This document shows, piece by piece, positions 15,343 to 23,858 of a DNA stretch of 64,000 bases. Every line of letters begins with the position of its first letter. The first letter of the stretch is position 1. The translations under genes were made by a program, and so were the position numbers. The notes beneath the pieces are model-generated. The model saw only the letters and a program-made list of their open reading frames with translations. It was not told the origin of the DNA and ran no database searches. Source of the DNA: Paludibacteraceae bacterium (GTDB lineage Bacteria; Bacteroidota; Bacteroidia; Bacteroidales; Paludibacteraceae). The stretch is from positions 1 through 64,000 of the forward strand of contig JAFYQJ010000009.1 in assembly GCA_017547145.1 (NCBI GenBank), given 5' to 3'.

Positions 15343-16614
15343 ATGAAAACTCTTTGTTTTTATTTTAAGGTTCATCAACCTTATCGTTTAAAAAGATATC
15401 GTTTTTTTGAAATAGGTCAAGATCATTATTATTATGATGACTATTCGAACGAAAATTCATTGCAGTATTATTCTAATGTTTCCTATTTGGAAGCAAATAA
15501 AACATTGCTAGAAATGATACGAAACTCTAATAAAAAGTTTAAAGTGAGTTTTGCTATTTCTGGACTTGCATTAGAGCAGTTTGAGTTGTATGCTCCTGAA
15601 GTTATTGATAGTTTTAAGGAACTTGCTGATACGGGATGTGTAGAGTTTATGGCTATGCCATATGCTTATTCGTTAGCATCGCTTTATAATGAAAATGAAT
15701 TTCACGATCAAGTACAATTACATTCTAATAAGATTAAGGACTTGTTTGGAAAGAAACCTCAAGTTTTTTGTAATACAGAATTGATTTATTCTGATGAAAT
15801 TGCCAGCCAAGTTGCTAATATGGGATATAAATCGATGGTAGTGGAAGGAGCTAAGCATATTTTAGGTTGGAAAACTCCGAACTCATTGTATCAATTTGGA
15901 AAAATAAAATTGTTAGTACGTAATGGGAAGTTAAGTGATGATATTAATTTCCACTTTTCAAATTGGCAATGGAGTGAATATCCTTTAACAGCAGAAAAAT
16001 TCATTGGTTGGATAAGTAATTCCCCCGAGAACGAAGATGTTTTTTCAGTGTTTATGGGATATGAAGCATTAGGCGAAATTAATCGTAGGGAAAGTGGTAT
16101 TTTTGAATTCTTTAAGGCTTTACCATTTCATGCTATGGAGCAAAATGTAACATTTGCTTTGCCATCGGAAGTGGTTGCAAAACAAAAAGGTACATATTCT
16201 CAGTTGCTTTCTCCGTATCCAATGTCATGGTCGGGAGAAGAGAAGGACACTAGCATTTGGCGAGGTAATGATTTGCAAAATGAGGCCTTATGTAAATTAT
16301 ATGGTTTGGCCGAACGTATTCGTTTGTGTTCAGATCGTGTATTGAAACATGATTGGTTGTGTTTACAATCGTGTGAACATTTTCATTATATGAGTACAAA
16401 ACCTTCAGGTTGTGGATTTTCTCATTATGAATCGCCTTATGATGCATTTATGAATTACATGAATGTGTTAAGTGATTTTATTGAGCGAGTAGAGATTCAA
16501 TTCCCATCAACTATAGAAAATGAGGAGTTAAATTCGCTTCTTAAAACAATAAATAACCAAGAAAAAGAAATTGCAGAATTAGAACGTAAGTTAAAGAAAA
16601 AGCAATTAAAATAA
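15343..16614 (+). CDS. GH57-family alpha-amylase/glucanotransferase
   Basis: A 423-residue GH57 enzyme. It opens with FYFKVHQPYRLKRYRFFEIG (family region 1 with His), then YEANK-like and AISGLALEQFELY. The predicted nucleophile Glu is in FCNTELIYSDEIA, and the fourth region is FMGYEALGEI, where many relatives have DYETFGE. A coiled-coil tail (395-423, KEIAELERKLKKK) ends the protein. It is the last gene of the glycogen trio and is likely cytoplasmic. Confidence 0.85.
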   Translation: MKTLCFYFKVHQPYRLKRYRFFEIGQDHYYYDDYSNENSLQYYSNVSYLEANKTLLEMIRNSNKKFKVSFAISGLALEQFELYAPEVIDSFKELADTGCVEFMAMPYAYSLASLYNENEFHDQVQLHSNKIKDLFGKKPQVFCNTELIYSDEIASQVANMGYKSMVVEGAKHILGWKTPNSLYQFGKIKLLVRNGKLSDDINFHFSNWQWSEYPLTAEKFIGWISNSPENEDVFSVFMGYEALGEINRRESGIFEFFKALPFHAMEQNVTFALPSEVVAKQKGTYSQLLSPYPMSWSGEEKDTSIWRGNDLQNEALCKLYGLAERIRLCSDRVLKHDWLCLQSCEHFHYMSTKPSGCGFSHYESPYDAFMNYMNVLSDFIERVEIQFPSTIENEELNSLLKTINNQEKEIAELERKLKKKQLK

Positions 16615-16665
16615 TATCTATTATTATTTTTTGAAAATACTTTATTTTAAATAATTATTTTTCTG

Positions 16666-16673
16666 TACATTTG
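16666..16673 (+). promoter_or_regulatory. Bacteroidetes -7 box (TACATTTG)
   Basis: TAnnTTTG match 55 bp before the lipoprotein ATG at 16729, inside the 114-bp gap after the GH57 gene. It marks a new transcript. Confidence 0.5.
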
Positions 16674-16728
16674 TACCTTGAAATATGGGGCATTTTTTTG
16701 AATGCGTTTTTTTAATAACTAAAATTTT

Positions 16729-18030
16729 ATGAAAAAATTAAAATTATTCAATCTTTTACCATTGTTGGCAATGGTGGTTTTCTTTTCTTGTAAAGAAAAT
16801 GGTTCTATAAAAATAGAATCTTCTATTTCTTTGGAACAAAAAGAAGTAGTAATGAATCCTGGAGGTACTACAAAATTGAAAGCGAAGCTTATGCAAATTG
16901 TTGATGGAGATAGAGTTAGTACAGGTGATGATGTTTCATTGACTTGGACAAGTTCTAATGATTCTATTGCAACAGTTTCTTATGGTGTTGTAACTGCAGT
17001 AACAGGTGGTGAAGTAGATATTATTGTGTCAGCTGCAAATGTAGATAATGTTCAAGAACAACGTTGTCGAGTTGTTGTTCGTGATATTTATGTGTCTGGA
17101 GAGTGTGGCGATAATGTAACAAAAACAGCTTGTGTTTGGAAAAACAATAAATTGTTTTATTCTTTAGCATCAGATGCAAATGCTTTTGCAAATGCAATGG
17201 TCGTTACAGATAATAAAGAAGTTTATGTAGCAGGTAGTGTTGCAAGTGTTGGAAAAGTATGGAAAAATGGAGTTGAAGTCCTCTCATTAGGTGATACATT
17301 GAAATCTATTGCTGTTGAAGAAGGAGATGTTTATGTGGCTGGTTCAGAAGGTACAACTGCTAAAGTATGGAAAAATGGTAATGAGTTGTATAGTGTGCCA
17401 AATGCTTTATTTAAATCTATTGTTGTAAATGCAGGAACAGTTTACGTTGGTGGTGTGCTTGATGGTTCTGCTACAATTTGGACTGATAATGTTGCTACTA
17501 CATTGGCAAATGGTGTAGTAAACGGATTGTATATAGATGGTGCCGATGTTTATGCTGCAGGTGAATGCGAGACTTATGGAAAGGTTTGGAAAAACAATAA
17601 TGAGTTATATGTATTTGAAAAAAATACTGTAGCAACAAGTGTCGCAGTAGCTAATAATAAAGTTTATGCATGTGGTTATTCTGGTACAACACAAGCAGTG
17701 AAAGCAAAAGTTTGGGAAAATGGAGTTCAATTAGGTACAGCAGATAAAGAATATTTAGGAGAGTTTGTTGTTGGCAAAGATGCTGATGGAGTTGAACAGT
17801 ATGTATATACAGAGTTAGGAAATAACGGAAAAGTAAAAGCTTCTACAATTTATTTATCGTTAGACGATGTTTATGTTTCAGGATATTTTGATAATACTCA
17901 AACGAATGCTGTTTATTGGAAAAACGGAACATCTCAAAAATTGGAAGGTGATAATGCAGGAGAAAAAATTATGTCTCCTTACTCTCCTGGTAAAAACAGA
18001 GCGAGAGCTACTGCTATAGTTGTGAAGTAA
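16729..18030 (+). CDS. Lipoprotein with BIG2-like domain and propeller-like repeats
   Basis: A 433-residue lipoprotein (signal to FFSC, Cys about 21). Residues 30-120 are an Ig-like BIG2 domain (VSLTWTSSNDSIATVSYGVVTAVTGG). Residues 122-433 contain six or so units with the pattern VYVAG...KVWKNG, each about 35-40 residues, which could close as a beta-propeller. No enzymatic motif is seen. It is single-gene by context, between its own promoter box and a bidirectional terminator. Likely cell-surface; function unknown. Confidence 0.7.
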   Translation: MKKLKLFNLLPLLAMVVFFSCKENGSIKIESSISLEQKEVVMNPGGTTKLKAKLMQIVDGDRVSTGDDVSLTWTSSNDSIATVSYGVVTAVTGGEVDIIVSAANVDNVQEQRCRVVVRDIYVSGECGDNVTKTACVWKNNKLFYSLASDANAFANAMVVTDNKEVYVAGSVASVGKVWKNGVEVLSLGDTLKSIAVEEGDVYVAGSEGTTAKVWKNGNELYSVPNALFKSIVVNAGTVYVGGVLDGSATIWTDNVATTLANGVVNGLYIDGADVYAAGECETYGKVWKNNNELYVFEKNTVATSVAVANNKVYACGYSGTTQAVKAKVWENGVQLGTADKEYLGEFVVGKDADGVEQYVYTELGNNGKVKASTIYLSLDDVYVSGYFDNTQTNAVYWKNGTSQKLEGDNAGEKIMSPYSPGKNRARATAIVVK

Positions 18031-18053
18031 ATTTGATTTTTATAATAAAAAAA

Positions 18054-18080
18054 GGGTAGATTTATAATCTATCCTTTTTT
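18054..18080. terminator. Bidirectional terminator
   Basis: Stem 18054-18062 with 18066-18074 (one G-U pair) is preceded by A-rich and followed by T-rich sequence. It serves both the lipoprotein gene (+) and the RecD-like helicase gene (-), which converge here. Confidence 0.75.
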
Positions 18081-19484
18081 TTATTTAAAATTTTTGTCAG
18101 GAAAGTTTATTAAAAATAATTTTTGTTTAGCTCTTGTGAATGCGGTATAAAGCCATCTGTAATAGTCAATATTGATACTTTCTTCGTTTATAAAACCTTG
18201 TTCTATAAAAACATTTTCCCATTGACCGCCTTGTGCTTTATGGCAAGTAATTGCATAAGCAAATTTTATTTGCAAAGCATTGAAATACTCATTTTTTAGT
18301 AAAGCTTTATATTGTTCTGCTTTGTTTGGTAAATCTTGGTAATCTTCTAAAATAGTCTCTTTTAATTGTTTGTTTAAATTATTGACAGATTCTGTTGTGT
18401 CGCAATAAAGAGAATCTATTAGTATTTTTGTTTCAAATTCTTCATTAATATCATCAAATTGTATTATGGCTTGTGCAAAAGAAAATCCATATAAACTTTG
18501 GTATTTGTATAGTTTTTTTATTCGACAAATGTCTCCATTAGCAATGAATTTTATTGTTTCGGATTGATTGTTTTCGCAATAATGATTTTTAGTTATAAGA
18601 ATAAGGTCGTTATTTGAAATTTCGCTTTCTGCCTGAAAAACTTGATTCCGTATACCTTTGTTGTATAAGTTTGCTAGTCGATTAGAACGAGTTATGACAA
18701 TTGTATCTTCTATTGCGAAGTTTTCGTAACAAAAGGATAGTTTATTAATTAAATCAGAACCACTAATACGTTCTATTTCAGGAGTCGTTATATTAAAAAT
18801 AGGTTGTTTGAAAACTTGTTGTTTTGTAATACACTTACGCAAATAAGTGGCATTTTTTAAAATACTGCTTGTTTCTGTTTGTCGAGTTACTTCTGTTAAC
18901 CAAAAACTTTGAATTGATAAATTATAACTATTTAATTCGTCTATTTCCAATGCTGGAGTTTTGTGTTGTAAAATGGGAGTTAGCTGTGCGTCATCTCCTA
19001 GAAGTAATAATGTATTTGACGAATCTGTAAAAACAAAATCAATTAAATCTGTAAGTAAATTCCCACTTCCAAAAATATCTTCTCTAGAGGATGTGTATAT
19101 CATTGATGCCTCATCAACAACGAATAAGGTATTTTTATGTAAGTTTTGATTGAGGTTAAATTTTGATTCGGTAATGGATTTTTGTCTGTAAATTTTTTTA
19201 TGTATGGAGGTGGCTGGGGCGTTGGAATATGAAGAAAATACTTTTGCAGCTCGTCCAGTTGGAGCTAAAAGCACAAATTTTTGTTGGTATTTTTGTAATA
19301 CCTTTATTAAGCTACTTATTATCGAAGTTTTTCCTGTGCCAGCATATCCTTTCAATACAAAGGTTTTCCGTTGGTTAGGAGAGAAAAGGAAATCCGATAA
19401 CAATTGAATAAGTTGCTTTTGTTCTTCCGTAAGAGTAAAAGGAAGACTTTTTATAATCTCTTGACAAATAAACTTATGTATCAT
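18081..19484 (-). CDS. RecD-like ATP-dependent DNA helicase (superfamily 1)
   Basis: A 467-residue SF1 helicase. Walker A is in FVLKGYAGTGKTSI (about residue 40), Walker B in TLFVVDEASMI, and motif III-like in LLLLGDDAQLTPI. The C-terminal UvrD_C_2 part has ITCHKAQGGQWENVFIEQ and LYTAFTRAKQKLFLIN. It lacks the N-terminal extension of RecD2, so it is a short form common in Bacteroidetes. No RecB/RecC genes are nearby, so it acts in repair or replication by itself. A -7 box lies 18 bp upstream. Confidence 0.85.
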   Translation of the reverse strand: MIHKFICQEIIKSLPFTLTEEQKQLIQLLSDFLFSPNQRKTFVLKGYAGTGKTSIISSLIKVLQKYQQKFVLLAPTGRAAKVFSSYSNAPATSIHKKIYRQKSITESKFNLNQNLHKNTLFVVDEASMIYTSSREDIFGSGNLLTDLIDFVFTDSSNTLLLLGDDAQLTPILQHKTPALEIDELNSYNLSIQSFWLTEVTRQTETSSILKNATYLRKCITKQQVFKQPIFNITTPEIERISGSDLINKLSFCYENFAIEDTIVITRSNRLANLYNKGIRNQVFQAESEISNNDLILITKNHYCENNQSETIKFIANGDICRIKKLYKYQSLYGFSFAQAIIQFDDINEEFETKILIDSLYCDTTESVNNLNKQLKETILEDYQDLPNKAEQYKALLKNEYFNALQIKFAYAITCHKAQGGQWENVFIEQGFINEESINIDYYRWLYTAFTRAKQKLFLINFPDKNFK

Positions 19485-19501
19485 TTTTTATGAATGAAAT
19501 A

Positions 19502-19509
19502 CAAAATTA
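19502..19509 (-). promoter_or_regulatory. Bacteroidetes -7 box (TAATTTTG, minus strand)
   Basis: Reverse-strand TAnnTTTG match just upstream of the RecD-like helicase start at 19484. Confidence 0.45.
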
Positions 19510-19560
19510 TGAAAAACTCTTTAAAACGTAGTTGTATGAGTGTTGGCTAAGTATAAAAGT

Positions 19561-19580
19561 TTGTTCTTTAGAAAGAACAA
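19561..19580. promoter_or_regulatory. Perfect 20-bp palindrome, possible operator
   Basis: TTGTTCTTT and AAAGAACAA flank a two-base centre. It lies between the divergent helicase and 94-residue genes, about 28 bp upstream of the -7 box at 19608. The position suits a dimeric regulator. No T-run follows, so it is not a terminator. Confidence 0.4.
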
Positions 19581-19607
19581 GTCTTAAGGGCGAGATTGTA
19601 AAATTAG

Positions 19608-19615
19608 TATATTTG
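19608..19615 (+). promoter_or_regulatory. Bacteroidetes -7 box (TATATTTG)
   Basis: TAnnTTTG match 46 bp before the ATG at 19662, downstream of the palindrome at 19561-19580. Confidence 0.5.
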
Positions 19616-19661
19616 CGGTAGTTATATCGTTATTTATTTCTTGCACTAAAATTTAAGAATT

Positions 19662-19946
19662 ATGGCAATAGACTTTGATAAAGTAGAAACAGTATTTGAG
19701 CATAACCTCACAAAAGAAGAGCATTATGGATTATTTGCTTTTGAGGATATGACAAGAGAGAAATATATTAGATTGTTAAAGTCTATGTATAAGAACGATG
19801 AGGACATAATGTTTGCTATAAATGCTTTACTTTATGCTCTTTATTATTTTTCAAGAAAAGATAAAAAGAAAGCAATGGAGTATGCAGATAGATTGCCTGA
19901 TTGTGATGCAAAGTGGTTTTCAGTAATGAATCATTGTTTGCAGTGA
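19662..19946 (+). CDS. Small protein of unknown function
   Basis: A 94-residue soluble, mostly helical protein with many charged residues and a YALYYFSRKDKKKAMEYADRL stretch. No signal peptide, membrane segment or known motif is seen. A promoter box and palindrome upstream support expression. Its 3' end overlaps the convergent HExxH gene by 27 bp. I do not recognise the family. Confidence 0.55.
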   Translation: MAIDFDKVETVFEHNLTKEEHYGLFAFEDMTREKYIRLLKSMYKNDEDIMFAINALLYALYYFSRKDKKKAMEYADRLPDCDAKWFSVMNHCLQ

Positions 19947-20450
19947 GCCTAAAATCTTGTTTTTTTCGTATTCCGATATATTTAGCTCATTGAATTTTTT
20001 ATAGAGTTTTTTTACACCGTCTTCAGTTCCGTTGGCTATGTTTATCAGTTCTCCTACTTGTATTTTGTTGTCTTTTGTAAAGAATTTACGAAGTAAATTA
20101 CAACCTTCTTTGTAGCCATATCCGTCGGTTTGTATTGCGTTAAAATGCAATGATTCTCTGTCGTAAAGTCGTAGTATGCGAGAATAATTATTACGAGCGT
20201 ATAGTTGAGTGCAAATTTCAAGAATACGTGTTTGTAATGGGTTTGTAGTAGGTGTTTTGATTTCTGAATGAACACTTTCGTGGAATAGAGCCTCTATGGC
20301 ATATTCTTCATTAAATGTTAGTTTGCCTTTTTTTATTCCTTTTAGTTTGTTAAGAGCATTGTGTAAATCATTGGCTGGAAAGAATATTGTTCCGTTGTCC
20401 ATTTTGTATTTGCCGCAAGAGATGTGTAATGTGTTATCAGCAAAAGACAT
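19920..20450 (-). CDS. Unknown protein with an HExxH motif
   Basis: A 176-residue protein without a signal peptide. The sequence EYAIEALFHESVHSEI (about residues 48-63) contains HESVH, the zinc-binding HExxH motif of metallopeptidases, within a predicted helix. The third zinc ligand is not obvious. The N-terminus (MSFADNTLHISCGKYK) has no clear domain boundary, and an open frame continues about 18 codons upstream to a TGA, so it may be the tail of a longer ancestor. Such HExxH tails occur in phage and integrative-element proteins, but no mobile gene is adjacent. Confidence 0.55.
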   Translation of the reverse strand: MSFADNTLHISCGKYKMDNGTIFFPANDLHNALNKLKGIKKGKLTFNEEYAIEALFHESVHSEIKTPTTNPLQTRILEICTQLYARNNYSRILRLYDRESLHFNAIQTDGYGYKEGCNLLRKFFTKDNKIQVGELINIANGTEDGVKKLYKKFNELNISEYEKNKILGSLQTMIHY

Positions 20451-20520
20451 AAGTACGTTTTTTTTAAGTGTGTTTGAATAGCATACGCACCTTAATTTTT
20501 CGTGTTTTCAGATATTTAAC

Positions 20521-20528
20521 TAACTTTG
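20521..20528 (+). promoter_or_regulatory. Bacteroidetes -7 box (TAACTTTG)
   Basis: TAnnTTTG match 83 bp before the cyclophilin ATG. It would give a leader of about 75 nt to the cyclophilin-ftsE-M23 transcript. Confidence 0.4.
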
Positions 20529-20611
20529 TGGAGTTAGAAAATGTAAAATAAAACTTTGTTGCACTCTACCAAGAGAAAAGTATTTTGCATATACATGTTT
20601 CTTGAAAAATT

Positions 20612-21433
20612 ATGAAAGGGCTTTTGTTTAAATATTTTTTATTAGCATTTGTGTTAAATATGGGAATAAATACTTTAGCTAAAGAAAAGAACACCTTTGT
20701 TAAGATTGAGACCAATTATGGTACATTGAAGGTGATGCTTTATGATGAGACGCCGTTACATAGGGATAATTTTCTAAAATTAGTAAAAGAGAATTTTTTT
20801 GATAGTCTGCTCTTTCATCGTGTAATTCCTAACTTTATGATACAAGCAGGAGACCCTACTTCAAAAAATGCGTCTATAGATACTCATTTGGGAGCTGGCG
20901 GAGTTGGTTATACTATTCCTGCAGAGATAATTTTCCCTAAATATTATCATAAACGTGGTGCTTTAGCTGCAGCACGTACGGGAGATTTTGTAAATCCAAA
21001 TAGGGAATCGTCAGGTTCTCAGTTTTATATAGTAGAAGGTCGTCCCTGTACCGATGACGATCTTGATATTTTAGAGCAAAATATCAATAAAACGATGCAG
21101 CAAACTCTTTTTAATAAAATGTTTGCGGAGAAGAAAGCAGAACTTTTAGCATTAGATTTGGATTCTTCAGCTTATAATATGGAGTTGCGAAAGATATATA
21201 ATGAACTACGGCAAGAAGTGACTGCAGTATCAGAGTTTCGTTATACAGATGCACAACGTAGGGAGTATAAAATGTTTGGTGGAACACCTCATTTGGATGG
21301 TCAGTATACAGTTTTCGGGGAATTAGTAGAAGGTTTCTCTGTATTGGAAACGATTTCAAAAGTAGGAACAAATAAGGAAGACAGACCATTGGAAAATGTT
21401 GTAATTATTAGTACGAAAATAGTTAAGAAATAA
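20612..21433 (+). CDS. Exported cyclophilin-type peptidyl-prolyl isomerase
   Basis: A 273-residue isomerase with a signal peptide (to about residue 23, NTLA), acting in the periplasm. The cyclophilin core begins FVKIETNYGTLKVMLYDETP and has LFHRVIPNFMIQAGDP, the catalytic FHR Arg, GALAAARTGDFVNPNRESSGSQFYIVEG and the C-terminal GQYTVFGELVEGFSVLETIS. A helical insertion of about 75 residues (145-220) sits between QFYIVEG and the last strands, as in Bacteroidetes homologues. It is followed 7 bp later by ftsE. Confidence 0.92.
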   Translation: MKGLLFKYFLLAFVLNMGINTLAKEKNTFVKIETNYGTLKVMLYDETPLHRDNFLKLVKENFFDSLLFHRVIPNFMIQAGDPTSKNASIDTHLGAGGVGYTIPAEIIFPKYYHKRGALAAARTGDFVNPNRESSGSQFYIVEGRPCTDDDLDILEQNINKTMQQTLFNKMFAEKKAELLALDLDSSAYNMELRKIYNELRQEVTAVSEFRYTDAQRREYKMFGGTPHLDGQYTVFGELVEGFSVLETISKVGTNKEDRPLENVVIISTKIVKK

Positions 21434-21440
21434 AAAGATT

Positions 21441-22118
21441 ATGGAAAACTGCACAGATATATTGGTGAATTATGAGTGTGTTGATATTTGTCAGCAGGAG
21501 CATTTGGTTTTGAAAGATATTAATTTTCAGGTAAAGAAAGGAGAGTTTATTTATTTGCTTGGGAAGGTTGGTAGTGGTAAAAGTTCTTTATTAAAATCAC
21601 TATATGCTGAAGTTCCAATAAAAAAGGGTAATGCTTCTATTTTTAATTATAATTTACGGAAAATAAAAAGAAAGGAGATTCCGCTTTTGCGAAGGAAAGT
21701 TGGTGTTATATTTCAAGATTTTCAGTTGCTAATAGATAGAACAGTGCATGAAAATTTAAAATTCGTATTAAAAGCAACAGGTTGGAAAGATAAAAATAAA
21801 ATTAATGAGCAGATAGCGTTGGTGTTACAATGTGTTGGGATGGACAAAAAAGGTTATAAAATGCCTCATCAACTCTCGGGGGGAGAACAACAACGTATTG
21901 TAATTGCCCGAGCACTTCTAAACTCTCCTGAGTTGATTATTGCTGATGAACCTACAGGAAATTTAGATGCTGAAACCGCAAATGATATTGTTTCATTGTT
22001 GCATGATATTTGTTCTTCAGGAACGAGTGTCATTATGGCAACTCATAATATAAATTTAATAAATGCTCATCCAGGAAAAATAATTCGTTGTGAAGGTTTA
22101 GAATTGAAAGAGTCTTAA
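21441..22118 (+). CDS. ftsE: Cell-division ABC ATPase FtsE
   Basis: A 225-residue ABC ATPase. Walker A is LGKVGSGKSS, the Q-loop is GVIFQDFQLL, the signature LSGGEQQR, Walker B LIIADEPTGNLD, and the H-loop MATHN. FtsE works with the membrane protein FtsX to control septal amidases. No ftsX is adjacent; instead a membrane-anchored M23 peptidase begins 2 bp after the stop. In Bacteroidetes ftsX is often elsewhere. Assignment to FtsE rather than a lolD-type ATPase rests on length and this neighbour. Confidence 0.8.
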   Translation: MENCTDILVNYECVDICQQEHLVLKDINFQVKKGEFIYLLGKVGSGKSSLLKSLYAEVPIKKGNASIFNYNLRKIKRKEIPLLRRKVGVIFQDFQLLIDRTVHENLKFVLKATGWKDKNKINEQIALVLQCVGMDKKGYKMPHQLSGGEQQRIVIARALLNSPELIIADEPTGNLDAETANDIVSLLHDICSSGTSVIMATHNINLINAHPGKIIRCEGLELKES

Positions 22119-22119
22119 A

Positions 22120-22968
22120 ATGAAAAAACAAAATAAAAAGAATACTTGGAAAGAGCGTTTGTTGCATAAATACAGATTTTCTGTATTAGATGAACATACG
22201 TTAGAGGAGGCTTTCCATTTGAGGTTATCTCGGACTATGTTTTATACGCTTCTTTTTGTTTTATTAACACTTCTTTTTGTTTTGTTTTCTTTGTTATATA
22301 ATTATACTCCATTAAAGAAGCTTTCTCCGACTTATTCAGATGCAATGATTCGTACAGAATTGATTCAAGAGTCAATGCGTTTAGATTCTATAAATAAGGT
22401 TGTAGAATTGCAGCGGAATCAGATGAATGTTATAAAAGCTATTCTTGCTGGTGAAATTGATACGTTGTCAGAGGAAAATGATTTTAAGATTATTGAAAAA
22501 GATTTTTTAGAGAAATCTGCAAGCGAACAAGATTTTTGTAAAGAATACGAAGAGAAAGAAAAATATAATCTTTCTTCTATTGAAGTAAAAAAAGAGGACG
22601 ACATCCCTGTATTTTTTAAACCTGTCAAAGGTGGAATTAAAAAAAGTTTTGATTCGGATCAAAAGCATTTTGGATGCGATGTTTTGGCTTCTATGAATGA
22701 GCCGGTTGTTTCTATTTACGAAGGTGTTGTCGTATTTGCAGAATACACTACAAATGCTGATTATGTAATTGGTATTATACATAAAAATAATTTCTTATCG
22801 GTATATAAGCACAATTCACAATTACTGAAATCAGTAGGTGATGTTGTAAAAACGGGAGAGGTCATAGCAATTGTAAGTATCGCAGAAGACGACGTGAAAT
22901 CTTATTTGCATTTTGAACTTTGGAAAAATGGCGTTCCCGTTAATCCTATAGATTATATTTCCTTCTAA
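22120..22968 (+). CDS. Membrane-anchored M23 (LytM) murein endopeptidase
   Basis: A 282-residue protein. One transmembrane helix (about 40-66) anchors it with the bulk in the periplasm. Helical region 75-140 is followed by a LytM domain (about 165-282). The zinc and catalytic residues are all present: His183 and Asp187 (HFGCD), His231 (YKHN) and His264 (HFEL), so it should be an active peptidase, unlike the EnvC homologue in this window. Coupled to ftsE by 2 bp, it likely acts in septal or growth-related wall cleavage. It ends 5 bp before the convergent glycan gene. Confidence 0.86.
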   Translation: MKKQNKKNTWKERLLHKYRFSVLDEHTLEEAFHLRLSRTMFYTLLFVLLTLLFVLFSLLYNYTPLKKLSPTYSDAMIRTELIQESMRLDSINKVVELQRNQMNVIKAILAGEIDTLSEENDFKIIEKDFLEKSASEQDFCKEYEEKEKYNLSSIEVKKEDDIPVFFKPVKGGIKKSFDSDQKHFGCDVLASMNEPVVSIYEGVVVFAEYTTNADYVIGIIHKNNFLSVYKHNSQLLKSVGDVVKTGEVIAIVSIAEDDVKSYLHFELWKNGVPVNPIDYISF

Positions 22969-22973
22969 AAAAA

Positions 22974-23858
22974 TTAGTACTTCATTAGTATTGAGTCTAT
23001 TAATTCTTTTTCTTTAGGTTTTTTATCAATCCATTTAGATTTGTTTTTTTGTAATAGAAAGCTAAGGTTCTTAGGTTTTTTATTTGCCCAATTGGAGCCA
23101 TTTATTAAGTGAATCCAACAATTATCCATATACTGTATAAAATCACTATGATAATTGTTTCCCTCTCTTATTTGTTCAGTAGTTGTATCGCAAGGGGTTA
23201 ATTTTGATGCGTCTACAAAAGAATAAATGCTATGCCAATTGCCACCTCCTGAATCTAAATATTCATTTTTTACGGTTGTAGGTAGAAAATTTATTTGACG
23301 ATTTTTTACAAAATTAAAACGATAAAAGCAAAGACCTGCCCATAAATACCAAAAATCACCTCTATTTACGACTCGTCCATAAATTGATTCATCACCCATT
23401 TTTTTTGTTATATCAATTTCTTTGATAGGGAATAAATCGTGGTCGATAAAGCCAAAATAGGATGGTTCTTTTGGTTTAATTAGTTTTTGATAAATCCAAT
23501 TTAGAGAGGCGGCGTGTGAATAACTTGCACTTATTATGCCTAAATAATTTTTTGGTAATCGAATATATATAATGTGATTACGCCAGCAAAATTCTTTTAT
23601 TTTTAAAGAAATATCTTTGTTTGACGAGTTGTCGGCAACAATATAATTGTATTCTCCCTTTATATATTTTCGAATAAGTCTAGCTTGTTGCTCTATAACT
23701 TTTTCATTATTAAAGGCAATTGTTATTAAATCAAGTCTTTCGGGGGAATGTGAATATCGCTCAAAATGAATGCGAGTACATCGGTTTAGTCTTTTTAATT
23801 TAAATAGACCCTCTAAAAACCAGACTAATGCTAAATATAAATATCGAGTCAGTTTCAT
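22974..23858 (-). CDS. GT2-like glycosyltransferase
   Basis: A 294-residue protein, last gene of the surface-glycan cluster. LDLITIAFNNEKVIEQQARLI and YIVADNSSNKDISLKIKEF match the GT-A start of GT2 enzymes, and the DHD in FGFIDHDLFPI is the likely metal-binding motif. An N-terminal hydrophobic stretch may associate it with the membrane. It overlaps the upstream gene by 4 bp. Donor and acceptor unknown. Confidence 0.65.
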   Translation of the reverse strand: MKLTRYLYLALVWFLEGLFKLKRLNRCTRIHFERYSHSPERLDLITIAFNNEKVIEQQARLIRKYIKGEYNYIVADNSSNKDISLKIKEFCWRNHIIYIRLPKNYLGIISASYSHAASLNWIYQKLIKPKEPSYFGFIDHDLFPIKEIDITKKMGDESIYGRVVNRGDFWYLWAGLCFYRFNFVKNRQINFLPTTVKNEYLDSGGGNWHSIYSFVDASKLTPCDTTTEQIREGNNYHSDFIQYMDNCWIHLINGSNWANKKPKNLSFLLQKNKSKWIDKKPKEKELIDSILMKY

